A DNA stretch of 64,000 nt from Rusavskia elegans (Eukaryota > Ascomycota > Lecanoromycetes > Teloschistales > Teloschistaceae). Shown one piece after another: positions 20,717 to 32,304 of this stretch. The stretch covers positions 62,001 through 126,000 of the forward strand of contig SAUG01000021.1 in NCBI GenBank assembly GCA_011316305.1. Reading direction: 5' to 3'. Below the pieces are notes generated by a model that was not told the DNA's origin, made no database searches, and saw nothing but the letters and a program-made list of their open reading frames with translations. Positions within the stretch are counted from its first letter, which is position 1. Each line of letters starts with the position of its first letter. Position numbers and translations under genes: made by a program.

Positions 20717-23700
20717 CTACACAGCTGCCTCGGACGATGACCGTGAATTACTAGAGCCCTCCGGTATATGACTGGCCAGTGGTAGAAGACGATCACGACT
20801 GATTCCCCGCAAGTGTGTTTGTCCAGATGAACGCTCCGCAGTCGGCAAATGACCTGGCATTGGATCCAGAATTGTAGGGGCGGTGCCAATCCGTCTGGTG
20901 GTCCATACTACGCTGTTCCGGCGTGGACTGACCTTTGCACCCAGTATGCTGTTCAACAGGACTCTCACCATTCTGATGGTAGATGCTAGTAATTTATAGC
21001 ACCAGATCATGTGCCATTTAAACGACCTGACCATCCGTAACCCCTGCAGCGCTTGGTCGTAGTCCTCGCTGCTGAGGTGGCTTTGGGTGCAATACTCGTA
21101 AGTAATGAAAGCTATTGACGCTGACATCACAACGACTGACAGCGCCGTGCCAAAGCTCCAGTAGTAGAACACGTTGAAACCTTTGTATTGTACGTATGTC
21201 TGAAAGTCAACGTATCCATCACCAGGGCCCCAGTTGGCCGAGAAGCAGTCGCAATTTTGATCAGCCCCGAAAGTCTGTGCACATACCAGGAATGCCAGCC
21301 ACGTCGAGTTCACGACATCGAACAACCTTAATACTGTAGCGCCGATGCGGTCCTTAAAAGTGGCTCTTTTCCACCACGACAGACTTCGGCGAGCTAAAGA
21401 TCTAGCTGTGCTCATCCATTTCCACTTGTCGCTGTCGGTGCGATCCAGGCGTTGCTCCATACATGTTGTGACTTGCTGTATCCCTTGTTGGGCGTCCGTA
21501 GCCTCGGGAATCGACCACCAAACAATCATCTCGATGAGGAAACTAGCAAGGGCGAGAACGAAGTAAACGAGGTATCCTCCACTTCTACATCCGAGACCAA
21601 CAGTTGGAGTAAAATCTGTCTCGCTGTATCAGCCGAGAACGTAGCATTCCCAACGAAAGTTGCACTATCCCTTCGTCTGCAAAAATGCGTGTTCACTCTG
21701 CCCTAACAGACTCGTCGTGTCACATTATAAACCAACTGCGCTTAATGGACTATCCAGTCCATATCTCGGTAAGAGATATCGTTCTTACAATTGCTGTGAT
21801 GCCATTGTGAAGCTGCATTGATACTTGACACAATAAGGGAACAAAGTAGCAGACGAAGGGATAGTGAGATTCTGAGGTTCCTGTGAACGCTCCACAGCCA
21901 GCTACAACATACAGGAAGGAAATCGGGGACTTACAAGATAGAATGAAGGCGCCAAATAACGTACCTCCCACCACAATGATCGAGCTCACCATCTCCCAAA
22001 TCATTCGAGAATCGAACCAGAACAAGCCTCGGTCGTTTACCGGTGCCCAGATCATCGAATCCTCGGCTTCCCAGCCGGCTGCGAGCCAGTCCCCACCATG
22101 TACAGCTATGTAAGCGGTCTCCATACCAGCAGTTATCGAATGTGCACATCCATAGTGCCATCTTTGTCTTCCTTGGCCAGCAAAATGAGCAAAAAAGCCA
22201 TCGTGGTAGAAGTCGTCGATCTCGAGAAGGTTCGTCCAGGCTAGCTCGTCCTCACGGCGGCGATAGTGGATAAGAAAGGCTTCTCGTGAGGCGCGGTCCA
22301 GCAAAGCTCTGCGAACATCCTCGACAAATTCATTTAGTTTTCGGCGGATGGACTCTGCACCAATAGGATTGCGATCGACGATAGTTGCGATGACGAAGAC
22401 TGGCAACCATGCAAGCAGCAAGCCAATCGCAAGATCATGAGCCGTCTGATTGTCACCGACCTGGCCAAAAGCTTGTGCGATTGACAGAGAGAGGGCGAAG
22501 AGAAACCAGCCTAAGGATACTACAGTAAATTTTCAGAGTCAGCATGCCTGCAATACGACTGTCTTGGGAGTACGTGATGGATTGACATTGAAGTATGTCT
22601 CATCCTATCCCTTCCGCTGCTACTGAGGGTTGCCGTGGAGTTATATGCCACTCTATAATCCCTGCTCTCGGTAAGCCGAATTGTTCGGACACTTCGACTT
22701 AGCGCATTAAGCACTCGATACCTCGACTGTCAGCTATATCGGATGCCCTGCCAATGCATGAGACTCTAGGCTCAGTGTCCGGACTTTTCTGCTCACCGAG
22801 AGCCCGGAGACGGCGACTCTAGCAGCGGAAGGCATCAATCGAGGTCTTGGATGCCTAGCTTAAGAGCGATAACTCGAAAGTCAAGCGAGATTGGGGTAAA
22901 ATAACTTTACCAAAGACGGGGATCACTCCTTTCTTCCGTCGTTCCCGCAAGGACCTTGCTAAGAGCTTGCGTCGGTGGACGAGCGACTGGGGGATGCTAT
23001 CCGTGGGCTGGACCCGGAGAGCACGGCTAAGGATAGCAATCCTGAGAAGCTTCTCGCCTTCTTGAGCCGGCATTCTTCGTTTGATGGAATCTAGAAGAGC
23101 AATTTAGTTACCTTTGCTGCTTCCGGGAGAAGCAGCACTCGCATTGATTCATCACACTCAAGATGTATAAAGCATCTCTTGTCTGGGCAAAGGCTGAGTC
23201 CTCGTCCGGCAAAACATCAAGCCCGACCGCCATATCGGACATCAAAGCGCACTTGCCCGTGATCTTGATGTTCCACAGGACATAAGAAAGTGATGCGATG
23301 GGACTGCGTCAATCAAGCTGAATCAGCGATCCAAGGAGAAAAGTATGGTGTCATGATGCTGGACTGGACCCATGCTTGAGGTTCAATGGGTTATGAGAGT
23401 GAAAATTGAAATGAGCAAGCGAGAGTATGCTGGGCCGAGAGGAAAACATACCTTCCGAACCACCTTGCCAAAGACCACAACGTCGCCCAGAATCTGGTCA
23501 ATCCCAGAGTCAGCATTTCCTCGTCATCACGGATAGTGGAGTATCGAATATGTTTGCGTGGTTGATAATGCTTTAAACAAAGGTGCTTGACTCTTGTATC
23601 ATGTCTCAATTCCAGGACAGGGAAGATTCGGGGCAAAAGAGGTGGGTAAATCTCCTTACGCATTGCTTTCGAAGGGCAATTGGACGAGCAAGCCGAGTAC

Positions 23701-23968
23701 AGGCAGCACCCAGGTCGTAATGGTTGCACTCGACGCCTGCCATGAGTAGTACTCATTCCCTGGTCAGAATCAGTCGGCCCGTATTTGGTGCGACGTTGAG
23801 CACAATAGTACCTTTGCCACAGAGGCTCTTGCATCCAGCAGTCGTGATGAGCGGATGCGAATCGTGCGACAGAAGGCCGTAAATTGGTCCACGGTACAGG
23901 TACTCAGAGCAAGTGGTATTGTAACATGACAAGAAATAATCACCACAAACGTTGAAGTTTGGGGGCAT
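20717..23968 (-). CDS. Fungal multipass membrane protein, seven exons
   Basis: Uncharacterised integral membrane family common in filamentous ascomycetes. Proposed exons: 23968-23812, 23759-23660, 23493-23452, 23303-23158, 23090-22911, 22519-21935, 21615-20717; 702 aa, all in phase. The Cys-rich N-terminus (CGDYFLSCYNTTCSEY, then AGCKSLCGKG) probably faces outside. Membrane segments follow at TITTWVLPVLGLLVQL, ASLSYVLWNIKI, SLGWFLFALSLSIAQAFG, LAIGLLLAWLPVFVIATIVD, VSSIIVVGGTLFGAFILS and the PTVGLGCRSGGYLVYFVLAL block. Later family marks are AQTFGADQNCDC and SHLSSEDYDQALQGLR. Introns 5 (391 nt) and 6 (319 nt) are much longer than the others, and each holds an inverted-repeat element. The exon 4/5 junction is the least certain. 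A broken paralogue lies at 45.1-46.4 kb. Function unknown. Confidence 0.75.
21663..21866. mobile_element. MITE-like inverted-repeat element in intron 6
   Basis: 204-bp unit bounded by a perfect 18-bp terminal inverted repeat, CACTATCCCTTCGTCTGC at 21663-21680 and its reverse complement at 21849-21866. It has no coding capacity and lies wholly inside the 319-nt intron 21934-21616; without it the intron would be ~115 nt. The ends begin CA and finish TG. No target-site duplication is evident in the flanks, so an old insertion or a decayed duplication is likely. Confidence 0.6.
22604..22835. mobile_element. Foldback/MITE-like element in intron 5
   Basis: Inside the 391-nt intron 22910-22520. The 13-mer CCTTCCGCTGCTA at 22610-22622 is inverted perfectly at 22820-22832. 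Inner arms are also inverted (GCTCTCGGT versus ACCGAGAGC; TTCGGACAC versus GTGTCCGGA), so the unit forms a long imperfect stem-loop. Its outer sequence CTATCCCTTCCGCTGCTACT closely matches the end of the element at 21663-21866, so the two probably belong to one family. The loop contains the dispersed repeat shared with 20452-20499. Confidence 0.55.
22715..22762. repeat. Dispersed ~48-bp repeat, copy 2
   Basis: In the loop of the foldback element of intron 5. It shares its body with 20452-20499, and its AGCTAT-CGGATGCCCTGC core recurs at 56061-56078. Confidence 0.55.
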
Positions 23969-25018
23969 GCTGAGGACTGATCTATGAAAATGTATAGACG
24001 GAAGAAGCGGACAATAAGCAGTATTTGAATGCTTGGTAAGCTGTGTGTAACACACGATCCATGGCGATCGTGGCGTTATCAATCAGTCACGATATTCGAC
24101 ATCCTCATTCATATCGTCCTGCACCTCAGCCGTCTGCTACTCATGTTACAGCAACACGTCACTCCTCAAGTTCTAATAGACGCTTGATGCGGAAAAGTAT
24201 TCTGGGCTGTCATGGTGGGGGCACACTTCGATCAGCGAACATACGTCCCACGAAGAGCTCGACTTACAGCACCTCACACCCAGATCAGATTGCCTTAAGA
24301 AGGCAACAAAGATCGCGAAATGTGGGGCGGGACCTAACCCAGTGAAGTCTAGACACAGTCGACGTAGCAGTCTGAAAACATCGTTCCCTTGCACTGTAAG
24401 GCCGGTGCGGCCATTGGTCTACTCTCATAGCTCTGACATATACGCAGGCTATGATCGAAATCCGCCATCGAGGTACCGACTTGTGTACGTTCCTCATCGC
24501 GATTGATTGTCGATACAACGAGCGTGCTGCTACGGACGCGAAGAGGCATAGGTAGCTCTATTGCCAGGCTGCCTACACATCCATAGTTCATACAGACAAG
24601 ATAGGGAGGAAGCATACCTCGGCAGTGAGGAGTCGACAGTGCATGGGGTCTCGGACACATGTACTGTCTGTGCAGAACGTACATGCTATTGATGCTTTTC
24701 CTTTGCTGATCCGAGTCTTTACAGCATTGGCATTCCCGTCAGACTATGGCTTCCGGGCTCGAGCCACTCCAGGCATGAATGAGATTCGGCTCGATTGTTT
24801 TCTGTCGCGAAGACAACAATGCCTCGCTGGCAAACGTACACTATATCATTGCGGAAGCACGCTACGATGGTTCGGCGATGCTTCGAGAAAGACCTATCAA
24901 CTCTGTGACACGAACTCAGCGCCCCTCGCATCCCCTTGCTCCAGTCCACTGTATAGCAACGGTCTGAACCCAATCATCCGGCGGAACCAGGCGGACCTAG
25001 TCTTCTCCACCAAGACCT
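23969..25018. other. Intergenic, upstream of the membrane-protein gene
   Basis: About 1 kb with scattered ORFs of fewer than 112 codons on the minus strand (for example 24349-24684 and 24719-24973) that show no domain and no joinable splice pairs. Part must be the promoter of the gene ending at 23968. Confidence 0.4.
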
Positions 25019-25560
25019 TCATCCTGCTTCTCCGTCGGCTTCTTTTCCTCTACACCTCCGCAGTTGAGCTCTTCGCCGCCTCATCCCTCTTTCGGGGCCG
25101 TCGTCGTCGAATCTCCCACCCCATTCATCCGGGATTTCTCCAAATCGATTTCTCGCTTCTGGGTCAGCGCCATGTTCCAGTAGCCCTGCTTTCGCCTCTT
25201 CGTTGGCCCATCTGAAGGCGGTAAGGAGCGGTGTACCCTTTCTCCCTAACCGTGCCGCCTCTGACCAGGTTGTGATATCCGCAGCAAGGCAATCGATTTC
25301 GGCACCTTGCTCGACAAGGTCAGCCATAATGGGTATGTGGCCAGGTGTATCTCCTTGAGCCGCAGCGTGCAACACAGCATTAGTGCCCAACGGTGGAACC
25401 GTGATCCATGAGCAGCTTGACCGTTGCCAGGGAGCCACGTTTAGCGGCAATGTCGAAGGGAGAAAAGCCACGGAGCTTGACAAAAACGACGATCGACTGA
25501 CGACCGGATTGATGCGCTTGTTGCAAGGTGAGAAGTATGTTGATGCGTATCCCCCAGATG
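25019..25560 (-). pseudogene. Ankyrin-repeat gene fragment with frameshift
   Basis: Two frames each encode part of a continuous ankyrin-repeat sequence. The upstream part (25.45-25.55 kb) reads GFSPFDIAAKRGSLATVKLL-MDHGSTVG. The downstream part reads NAVLHAAAQGDTPGHIPIM, then VEQGAEIDCLAADITTWSEA, ending LLEHGADPEARNRFGEIPDE. The switch falls near 25390, at the end of one repeat, where a one-base change is enough. Upstream no start or remaining repeats can be followed. A real frameshift, an unrecognised intron or a sequence error are all possible; the short length favours a relic. Confidence 0.5.
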
Positions 25561-26332
25561 CCTTGTCCGTGGCGCCGGTAAACGTGACGACGCCAGAGAC
25601 TAACAGTACCTTATCGTTAGGCAATTTTCATAGCTGATTGATTTCGTTATGTCTCGTATCCCTGCGCAGTGTCTCCGGAGTGCAACAACCCGACGCAGTA
25701 TCCTCAAAACTACCCACCAAAAATGGAATTTGTAGACATCGATCACCACCGATAATGCGATGGAAGAGAGTGCTATGCTGTAGTAAGTCTGCTTTTGAGA
25801 GATTCACGCTTTAAAATAGTAATCAATACATTGCACGACCAGTGGCCTCGCTATGGTAGAAAGGAAACATTAATGTTCCTAGTTATAGATGAGAAAGAGG
25901 TTTCCTTAGCTACTCCTATAAAGTAAAATGAAGTTAGTGTGCGAGTAAGAATTATATTAATTTCGAGCAGCGTGGTCAGGGGTGCATAGCAACAACCAAA
26001 CACACCTGGTGAACTTCATACCAGTTCAAAGCTACGCCATTAGATGACTTGCTATTCTTTGACATAGCAACTCAAAATTAATGTTAATGGCAATGGTTAG
26101 GACTATGCCCGTCATCGAGGTAGCGGCTGTTGTACGCCCCTCATTGCGATTGGATTTTAACATGACGACAGGGGCGGCACCAGCGGGGTATGTGGTACTA
26201 GTAGGCCAAAGAAAACCAATATTATAATCGCACGTAGGATAATATGCCTGTACTTCGTCACACACAGAATACGGATTCCACGTTTGAAACCAAGAAAAGC
26301 GCTTATTATTCTGAAGACTGGAAGAGACGGTT
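25561..26332. other. AT-richer intergenic region
   Basis: No gene. The stretch 25790-26060 is more AT-rich than its surroundings and contains a near-palindrome around AGGAAACATTAATGTTCCT (25863-25881). It includes the promoter of the HIU hydrolase gene. Confidence 0.4.
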
Positions 26333-26755
26333 ATGAACGAACCTACCCCACTTACGGCTGCGCCCCCACCAGCAACAGCTCGAGAGCCCATCACCTGTCA
26401 TGTTCTTGATCTCACCACAGGTCGCCCTGCAGCTTCAGTCGCCGTTTCCCTCACTCTGCTTCGACCTTTTGGGCCATCGGCTCCTCTGACCGCCGTCACC
26501 TCATCCGATGGACGCGTCAACAAATGGAATGGTGAAGCCGGATCTTCGCTCTCGGAAATCTTCACCAATCTCCAGGAGCACGATGGCGGGCAAATGGTCT
26601 GGAGCTTGAAGTTCGACACGGGAGCTTACTTTGGCATCGATCGGACTTTCTTTCCAGAAGTCGAGGTCAAGTTCTTCGTCGACGCAAAGACCGGCCATTA
26701 TCATGTTCCGTTGTTGCTGGGTCCCTGGAGCTTCACGACGTATCGGGGTAGCTAG
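26333..26755 (+). CDS. 5-hydroxyisourate hydrolase (transthyretin-like)
   Basis: Second enzyme of urate breakdown: hydrolyses 5-hydroxyisourate, the urate oxidase product, to OHCU on the way to allantoin. Single exon, 140 aa, typical size. The N-terminal signature ITCHVLDLTTGRPAASV holds the first catalytic His; SDGRV supplies the Arg; GHYHVPLLLGPWSFTTYRGS at the end contains the second His and the diagnostic C-terminal YRGS. There is no C-terminal SKL-type peroxisome signal. A 15-20-residue Pro/Ala-rich N-terminal extension precedes the domain. The neighbours do not belong to purine catabolism. Confidence 0.92.
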   Translation: MNEPTPLTAAPPPATAREPITCHVLDLTTGRPAASVAVSLTLLRPFGPSAPLTAVTSSDGRVNKWNGEAGSSLSEIFTNLQEHDGGQMVWSLKFDTGAYFGIDRTFFPEVEVKFFVDAKTGHYHVPLLLGPWSFTTYRGS

Positions 26756-27864
26756 ATCACCGAGGATCTCATCGGATGAGCGGGGTACCCAGCGAGGTGT
26801 CAATCGTACCATGTCGTTGAGGGAGCCAGCTGCTGGGAGCTCCGATACCTCGTCTCCATTGGGGGAAGAGCATGAAAGCGAAGACCTGGAAGAGCGGCAC
26901 TGTCGTCTTGATGATCATACTTTACATTGTCGCTGTTCCTTCGGGCCTTGCCGCCTATTGGGACGAGAAACAATTATCGATACAGAGTACGTCTTCATGA
27001 TGACAGCTGCAAAGTCATGCAGCAAGAATGGCACTTCATGCCTGTTGGTGCGCGCTGTTTGCATGCTGCATACGAACGTCTGGCTCTATTTCAACCACAT
27101 GTCACGCAAGCAGCATGACAAAGCGAAGAAAGCTGCCACATCCTCCGCCTGTCGGGCAGATGTTGCGGTGTAAATGATCGGCAGCGCTGAAAGATATCGT
27201 GGTGCATTGGGCCGGCTGATCAGGAATCCTGGACTGAACGGTAGGCTGCGAGGCTGCGAGCCGTCAGCTTTCTCCATCAAAGGTGGATTGCTTTGATGCA
27301 GGCATGGTGCATTTGCCACTGTAACGTCCGGATGTCATTCGCCGCTGGCTATTTCGAGACAGCCCTGCCGCCTTCCCGACGGTCTGGAACGACGATATCG
27401 GAGCAATTCCTAGGATTCGCCCCGGATCTTGCTCGTCTCTACGATGTTCTATGTCAATATTTGATATCACCGGGCCTCGAATATGGCGTCCGAGGACGAC
27501 CGCGAATGCGCCTAAAGTATGCGAAGTCATCGTCAGCTTGCAAGATAGGATCCCCTTTTCGGATCCGAGAGAAAGCAGCAGGGCTCGCAGGGATGATGGC
27601 AAAGCCGTAATTATTGATCCCACAGGCTTGGCTCGACCGAAATTGGAAAGACGGACATGACTGAAGTCTAAAGGCGCATCGGACCCGCGCCCCAAGCACC
27701 ACATCCCCTGAAATGTCCAACATCTAGGTATTATTCTATTTCTACGGAGTAGTCGTTCCACTACTACTCTGCACTCCGTCAGGGAATCAGGGAACGTACC
27801 CCTGTCTACCGGTAGTCTTCTGCGGCATTATTCGTCCCTCATGCCCATGGGCATAGAGACTGCA
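26756..27864. other. Intergenic, no convincing gene
   Basis: 1.1 kb with overlapping ORFs on both strands (plus 26631-27173, minus 27264-27761). Neither shows a domain, membrane segment or splice structure. Confidence 0.4.
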
Positions 27865-28089
27865 TTAACGCAGCATTAATTTCTTTTTGATCAAGTCGGA
27901 CAATTTGCTCGGCACTGCGCCGCCAGATCGGGTTCTCAACTCTCCGAATCTTGGACTGCATGCCCAAGCTCGAAATGATGTCCTCGTCATGAACACTGGC
28001 CGTATGGCCTGCACAATGAACAGAGTGCCACAGGAAGCCAAATAGGCTGTCGAGAACAACAACGCCGCGAGTTGTGCACTAGTTTTCAT
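27865..28089 (-). CDS. Possible small protein with hydrophobic N-terminus (weak)
   Basis: 74-aa ORF starting MKTSAQLAALLFSTAYLASC, a plausible signal peptide or lipoprotein-like leader, followed by a basic region ending KKKLMLR. Only two further features are visible: a second hydrophobic patch (TLFIVQAI) and no cysteine pairs. It could be a small membrane or secreted protein, or a chance ORF. Confidence 0.27.
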   Translation of the reverse strand: MKTSAQLAALLFSTAYLASCGTLFIVQAIRPVFMTRTSFRAWACSPRFGELRTRSGGAVPSKLSDLIKKKLMLR

Positions 28090-28856
28090 GCTCGTTGGTC
28101 GCGTTTTACCATTCCATAAGTACTGGTAGTCAAGCGGCGATCCGTCTCCCCTCTACGAATCATGCTCCGCCGCCGCCGCCACCGACACGAACCACGATTC
28201 ACCAGCTGGCCACTGCTTGCTTCATTTCAACGTGTTGAGCCAGATAAGGATAAGCTGGCACACTTGCCTCAGTTTTGTTTGGATGTTCCTCGTTGGTTCC
28301 TCAAGTGTTGTCAGGTTGAGACATCATCGCTTCGAGATTTGAAGATCGGACCTGGTTCCTCCTCGGCGCAAGTACCCATCTAGCATCGACTGCAAATGGA
28401 AATCAAGGGGTTAAAAATGGAAGTCTCGTTTCATCCACGTCGTCCGCCATAGGTTAGCTTCCTTCCGTTCCTGGCTCGGCCAGCCAGTCTTGATCTTGAG
28501 TTTGCGCCAACAATCCCGATCGGGAAGAAGCCCTGACCTAGGCCGCGGTTTATGCTTCGAATGGTGTGAGAGCATGGTATCAGGGCCGTTCTCGATGCCT
28601 GTTAGTGTTATCGTCTTCTTTCTCTTCTTTGCAGATCTTCTCCCATTTGTTTTCTCAACTTCTTGCGAGTCTTGTTGCTTGTCGTTCCCTCCATCGCTCG
28701 TTACGCTGCCACCATCCGGACAGCTGGAGGAGGTTTGCTGTCTATCGTTGAATTTTCCATCTAGTCATTCGTTTGCAGCTTTGCTTGTGCTCATCATCTT
28801 GAACTGTAACCCCTTCACCGCATTACCATTGCTTGCCATAACCGGCGTCAGACAAG
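28090..28856. promoter_or_regulatory. Upstream region / leader of GT2
   Basis: About 770 bp without a credible gene. 28610-28760 is strongly pyrimidine-rich (TCTTCTTTCTCTTC, then CTTCTTGCGAG), typical of a transcribed fungal 5' leader. Exact promoter elements cannot be assigned. Confidence 0.4.
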
Positions 28857-31648
28857 ATGAATGCCTTCAAGTCCTACATCCGGCCCAAAAAGGAGCCGGC
28901 CACCGCCACTGCCCCCAATCCCTCTTCAGCAATGGAAATGAGGGAATCCTCTAGCATTGCTCCATCGGCTGTGCAGACGTCAGCAACAAGGTCCGGAGTT
29001 GTTACACCGAATCGTTCGCGGCCCGCGTCAATCCATCCAAGTGGTGATTTCCGAAACAATCCAATGGAGGAGGTGAATGAGATCAAGTGTGTCGTAGCTA
29101 TGAACTGGGTCTATCAGTTGCAAAATGAGTACATGTGGAACAGTGGGTCACTCGGCGAAGGAGTTGTCATGCGGAAAGCGGCACGGCAATTCATCGCATG
29201 TCCTCCAGAGCTCACAACCGTACGAGGTGGTCTATTTGATGCTTCCGCTGAGCTGAATGCAAAGGTGTGTCTTGTTTGCTCAGGTCCTGCTATCCACGCT
29301 GATCAGGTATCAAGATTGTCATGACTGTCAGCACTAGAGTCATCAATCTCATCATGCAACGGGAGGATCTCGTCTTCATACAACTCAAAGACGGACTCAA
29401 GCTTCAGGTTTTGCCAAACATCGCCTTCCTACCTACATGTCAGAAATATCAGAACGCCGCCTTCATCAAGGATCAGGCGATCCTCATCGTATGGGCAGAT
29501 AGTCCCAAAGAAGTACTTGCCAGGGCTGCTGCCATTGAGGAGCAAATGATGCATGTCTTCTCACAGGGAATGTCCCCATATGGCGAGGGGATGGACGAGA
29601 AGAAAGAAGAACAAAGTGTAAACGTTGTTGAGGTACATTCCGAAGATGGCTACAGCAAAGAGGAGGGCTATGTGGAGAAACCCAGAAAGATCGTTCTGAC
29701 ACAAGCGATACTGACTGGGATCACCCTCCTGCTCGTCATCGCCGCCATGGCCAGCGGTTGGCGACATATGGCAATTGAAATCGCTGTCGACGAATCTTAT
29801 CTTCGGTTGGCGCTCTTGGTTGTCACCCCTATTCAGATCTGGCTCGCTTTGGTAAGTTATCTTCGAAGATACCAGACAGCCAAGACACTGACCCGAATGT
29901 CCATCACATAGTTCTTCATGCAATCCGTTGCAGGTTGTGCTTTCCAGCTGTTCGGTCCGACAAGCCAAATGGTATCGAACTCCAAATTCTATTCAGGATT
30001 ACCGCCGCGCCGACTAGCCAAAGGTAACTTGCCCCATGTGACTATCCAATGTCCAGTCTACAAGGAGGGTCTTTACTCGGTCATTGATCCGACGATGAAG
30101 TCGTTGAAAGCTGCGATTGCTACTTATGAGATGCAAGGTGGCACTGCAAACATCTTTGTGAACGATGATGGTATGCAGCTCATTTCCGAGGAGGATGCGC
30201 AGGTCAGACGAGAATACTACGAAGAAAACAGGATTGGCTGGGTGGCACGTCCAAAGCACAATCCGAAACCAGCGGACGGTGAAACACCTTTCATTCGTGC
30301 TGGTAAATTCAAGAAGGCATCCAACATGAATTACGCAATGGCTGTGAGTGCTCGCGTCGAAGAGAAACTCACAGCTATACACCGGGATCCAAAATGGTCT
30401 CAAGAGTCCGAGAACTACGCGTTCCAACAAAGCCTTCAGCAAGTCAAGGATGAAGACAATGGCAGGACCTGGGCTGAGGGCAACATCCGAATTGGCGATT
30501 ATATCCTCTTGATTGACTCGGACACCCGAGTGCCGCAGGACTGCTTTCTTGACGCCGTGAGTGAGATGGAAGCCTCGCCACAAGTCGCCATCCTTCAATA
30601 TGCTTCTGGTGTCATGAACGTTACGACAAGCTTTTTCGAGAACGGCATCACCTTTTTCACCAACCTCATTTACACTGCCATCAAATTTGCTGTAGCGAAC
30701 GGTGACGTCGCACCGTTCGTCGGGCATAACGCAATTTTGCGCTGGTCAGCACTCCAAGATATCGCCTACACCGCAGATGATGGATCGGAGAAGTACTGGT
30801 CAGAGACAACCGTGTCCGAGGACTTCGACATGGCGCTACGCCTGCAATGTACCGGGTACCTCGTTCGTCTTGGTGCATACACTGGGGGAGGGTTCAAGGA
30901 AGGAGTGTCTCTCACGGTCTACGACGAACTTGCTCGATGGGAGAAGTACGCTTATGGCTGCAACGAACTGATGTTCCACCCCGTCAGATATTGGTTCACG
31001 AAAGGACTTTTCACTCCGCTGTTCAAGAAGTTCATAGGATCCAGCATGCCGCTACCATCGAAATTCACCATCATGGCATACGTGGGGACATACTACGCCA
31101 TCGGATCTGCTTGGATTCTGACCATGCTCAATTACTTCCTCGTGGGTTGGTACAACGGGTACCTCGACCATTACTACGTCGATTCTTTCCGGATCTATTT
31201 CGCCATCGTTATTGTCTTCTCTGGCTTAGGTAACGTGGCACTCGCCGTTCTCCGCTACCGACTCGACGAGCAAGGGATCCTCAGTGCATTGATCGGTAAC
31301 TTCAAATGGATTCTCCTGTTGACCATCTTTCTGGGCGGCCTCTCGCTGCACGTCAGTCAAGCGCTGGTCAGCCACATGTTCTCCATCGACATGAGCTGGG
31401 GCGCAACAGCCAAGGAGGTCGAGAACACATCGTTCTTCGAAGAGGTACCGAAACTCATCAAGAAGTTCAAATTCACCTTCATCTGGTGTTTCATCATGGC
31501 CGGCGGCATGATCTACCTGGCTGTGGCTCCTCCTCCATTATGGGGCATTAAGGGCATCACAGCTATCTGGCCGATGACGACGGTCGTTGCGGCTCATTTC
31601 TTGCTGCCGATAGTCTTGAACCCGAGTCTAATGCTGTTTACCTTCTAG
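28857..31648 (+). CDS. GT2: Membrane type-2 glycosyltransferase (fungal GT2 family)
   Basis: Processive-type family 2 glycosyltransferase of the plasma membrane, related to chitin and hyaluronan synthases but of a separate fungal clade. Exons 28857-29264, 29315-29851, 29912-31648; 893 aa. The cytosolic N-terminus is Ser/Pro/Thr-rich. Two membrane segments (LTGITLLLVIAAMASGW; LRLALLVVTPIQIWLALVFF) precede the catalytic domain with VNDDG, LLIDSDTRVP, VGHNAILRW and VSEDFDMALRLQ (the acceptor-side ED). A Q/RxxRW-type motif is replaced by LARWEKYAYGCNE. Several C-terminal membrane helices follow. In plant-pathogenic ascomycetes members of this clade are known to be needed for hyphal growth on surfaces; the product is not established. 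A pyrimidine-rich leader precedes the start. Confidence 0.85.
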
Positions 31649-32304
31649 TCTCTCGCTTAATATTGCATTTGTGGTGCGTTGGGTTGTTTATAGAAAGGGG
31701 GGGGGATGCATGGCACGACCATAGACCGGCGTTCTCTTTTGGTTCTGGCCTTTCAGAAGGCCTGGCGTTAAGAGCGGGAGAGTCCCGACTATAACGCGGC
31801 GCTGGTTACTGTTCACGATATAATCATCTGCTTCTCGACAGTCACTGATTGAGGAATACATACAGAAGACAAACCTACACATACTAGTAATTCACGAAAT
31901 TCCTATACTTTGCTTGTGGTACTCCGGCTTTGAATCATCGGAAATACGAAGGCTTAACTGTCACTGGCTGGCGTATCTAGTCTTGTATCCTTTCTCGCCT
32001 GTCGTTGGACCTAAGTATTAGGCTGAGTGCAACATCATTGATCCGATGGGCCGGATAACAACCACTGAGAGAATCCATATGAACCTGATATCGTTACATG
32101 TGGTTGCCACGGTCATTGTTCGATAGATATATGGTTGTAGCAGCTAGTCTCCATATCAATATTCAAGCAGTCGCTAGGACGGAATCTCAGATCGCAGTGT
32201 CGACCACTGTACGCTGCCAAGACTTTCTCGTTATCGATAATGCCCTCAGTCTGGTGGTCCCTTTTGTAGATACTCTATCGGCCAAATGATGCCCAGATGA
32301 TCCA
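31649..32304. other. Intergenic, nothing recognised
   Basis: 655 bp between two plus-strand genes. A short inverted repeat, TGGCCTTTCAGAAGGCC (31747-31763), could be a hairpin in the GT2 3' UTR. No gene. Confidence 0.4.

Noticed and set aside
24625..25215. Plus-strand ORF of 196 codons
   Set aside because: Its second half is antisense to the ankyrin-repeat sequence, which is clearly the coding strand.
27264..27761. Minus-strand ORF of 165 codons (with a plus-strand ORF over it)
   Set aside because: Both strands are open in the same stretch, no domain or splice signal is visible, and composition looks random.
30014..30727. Minus-strand ORF of 237 codons
   Set aside because: Antisense shadow of the GT2 catalytic domain.
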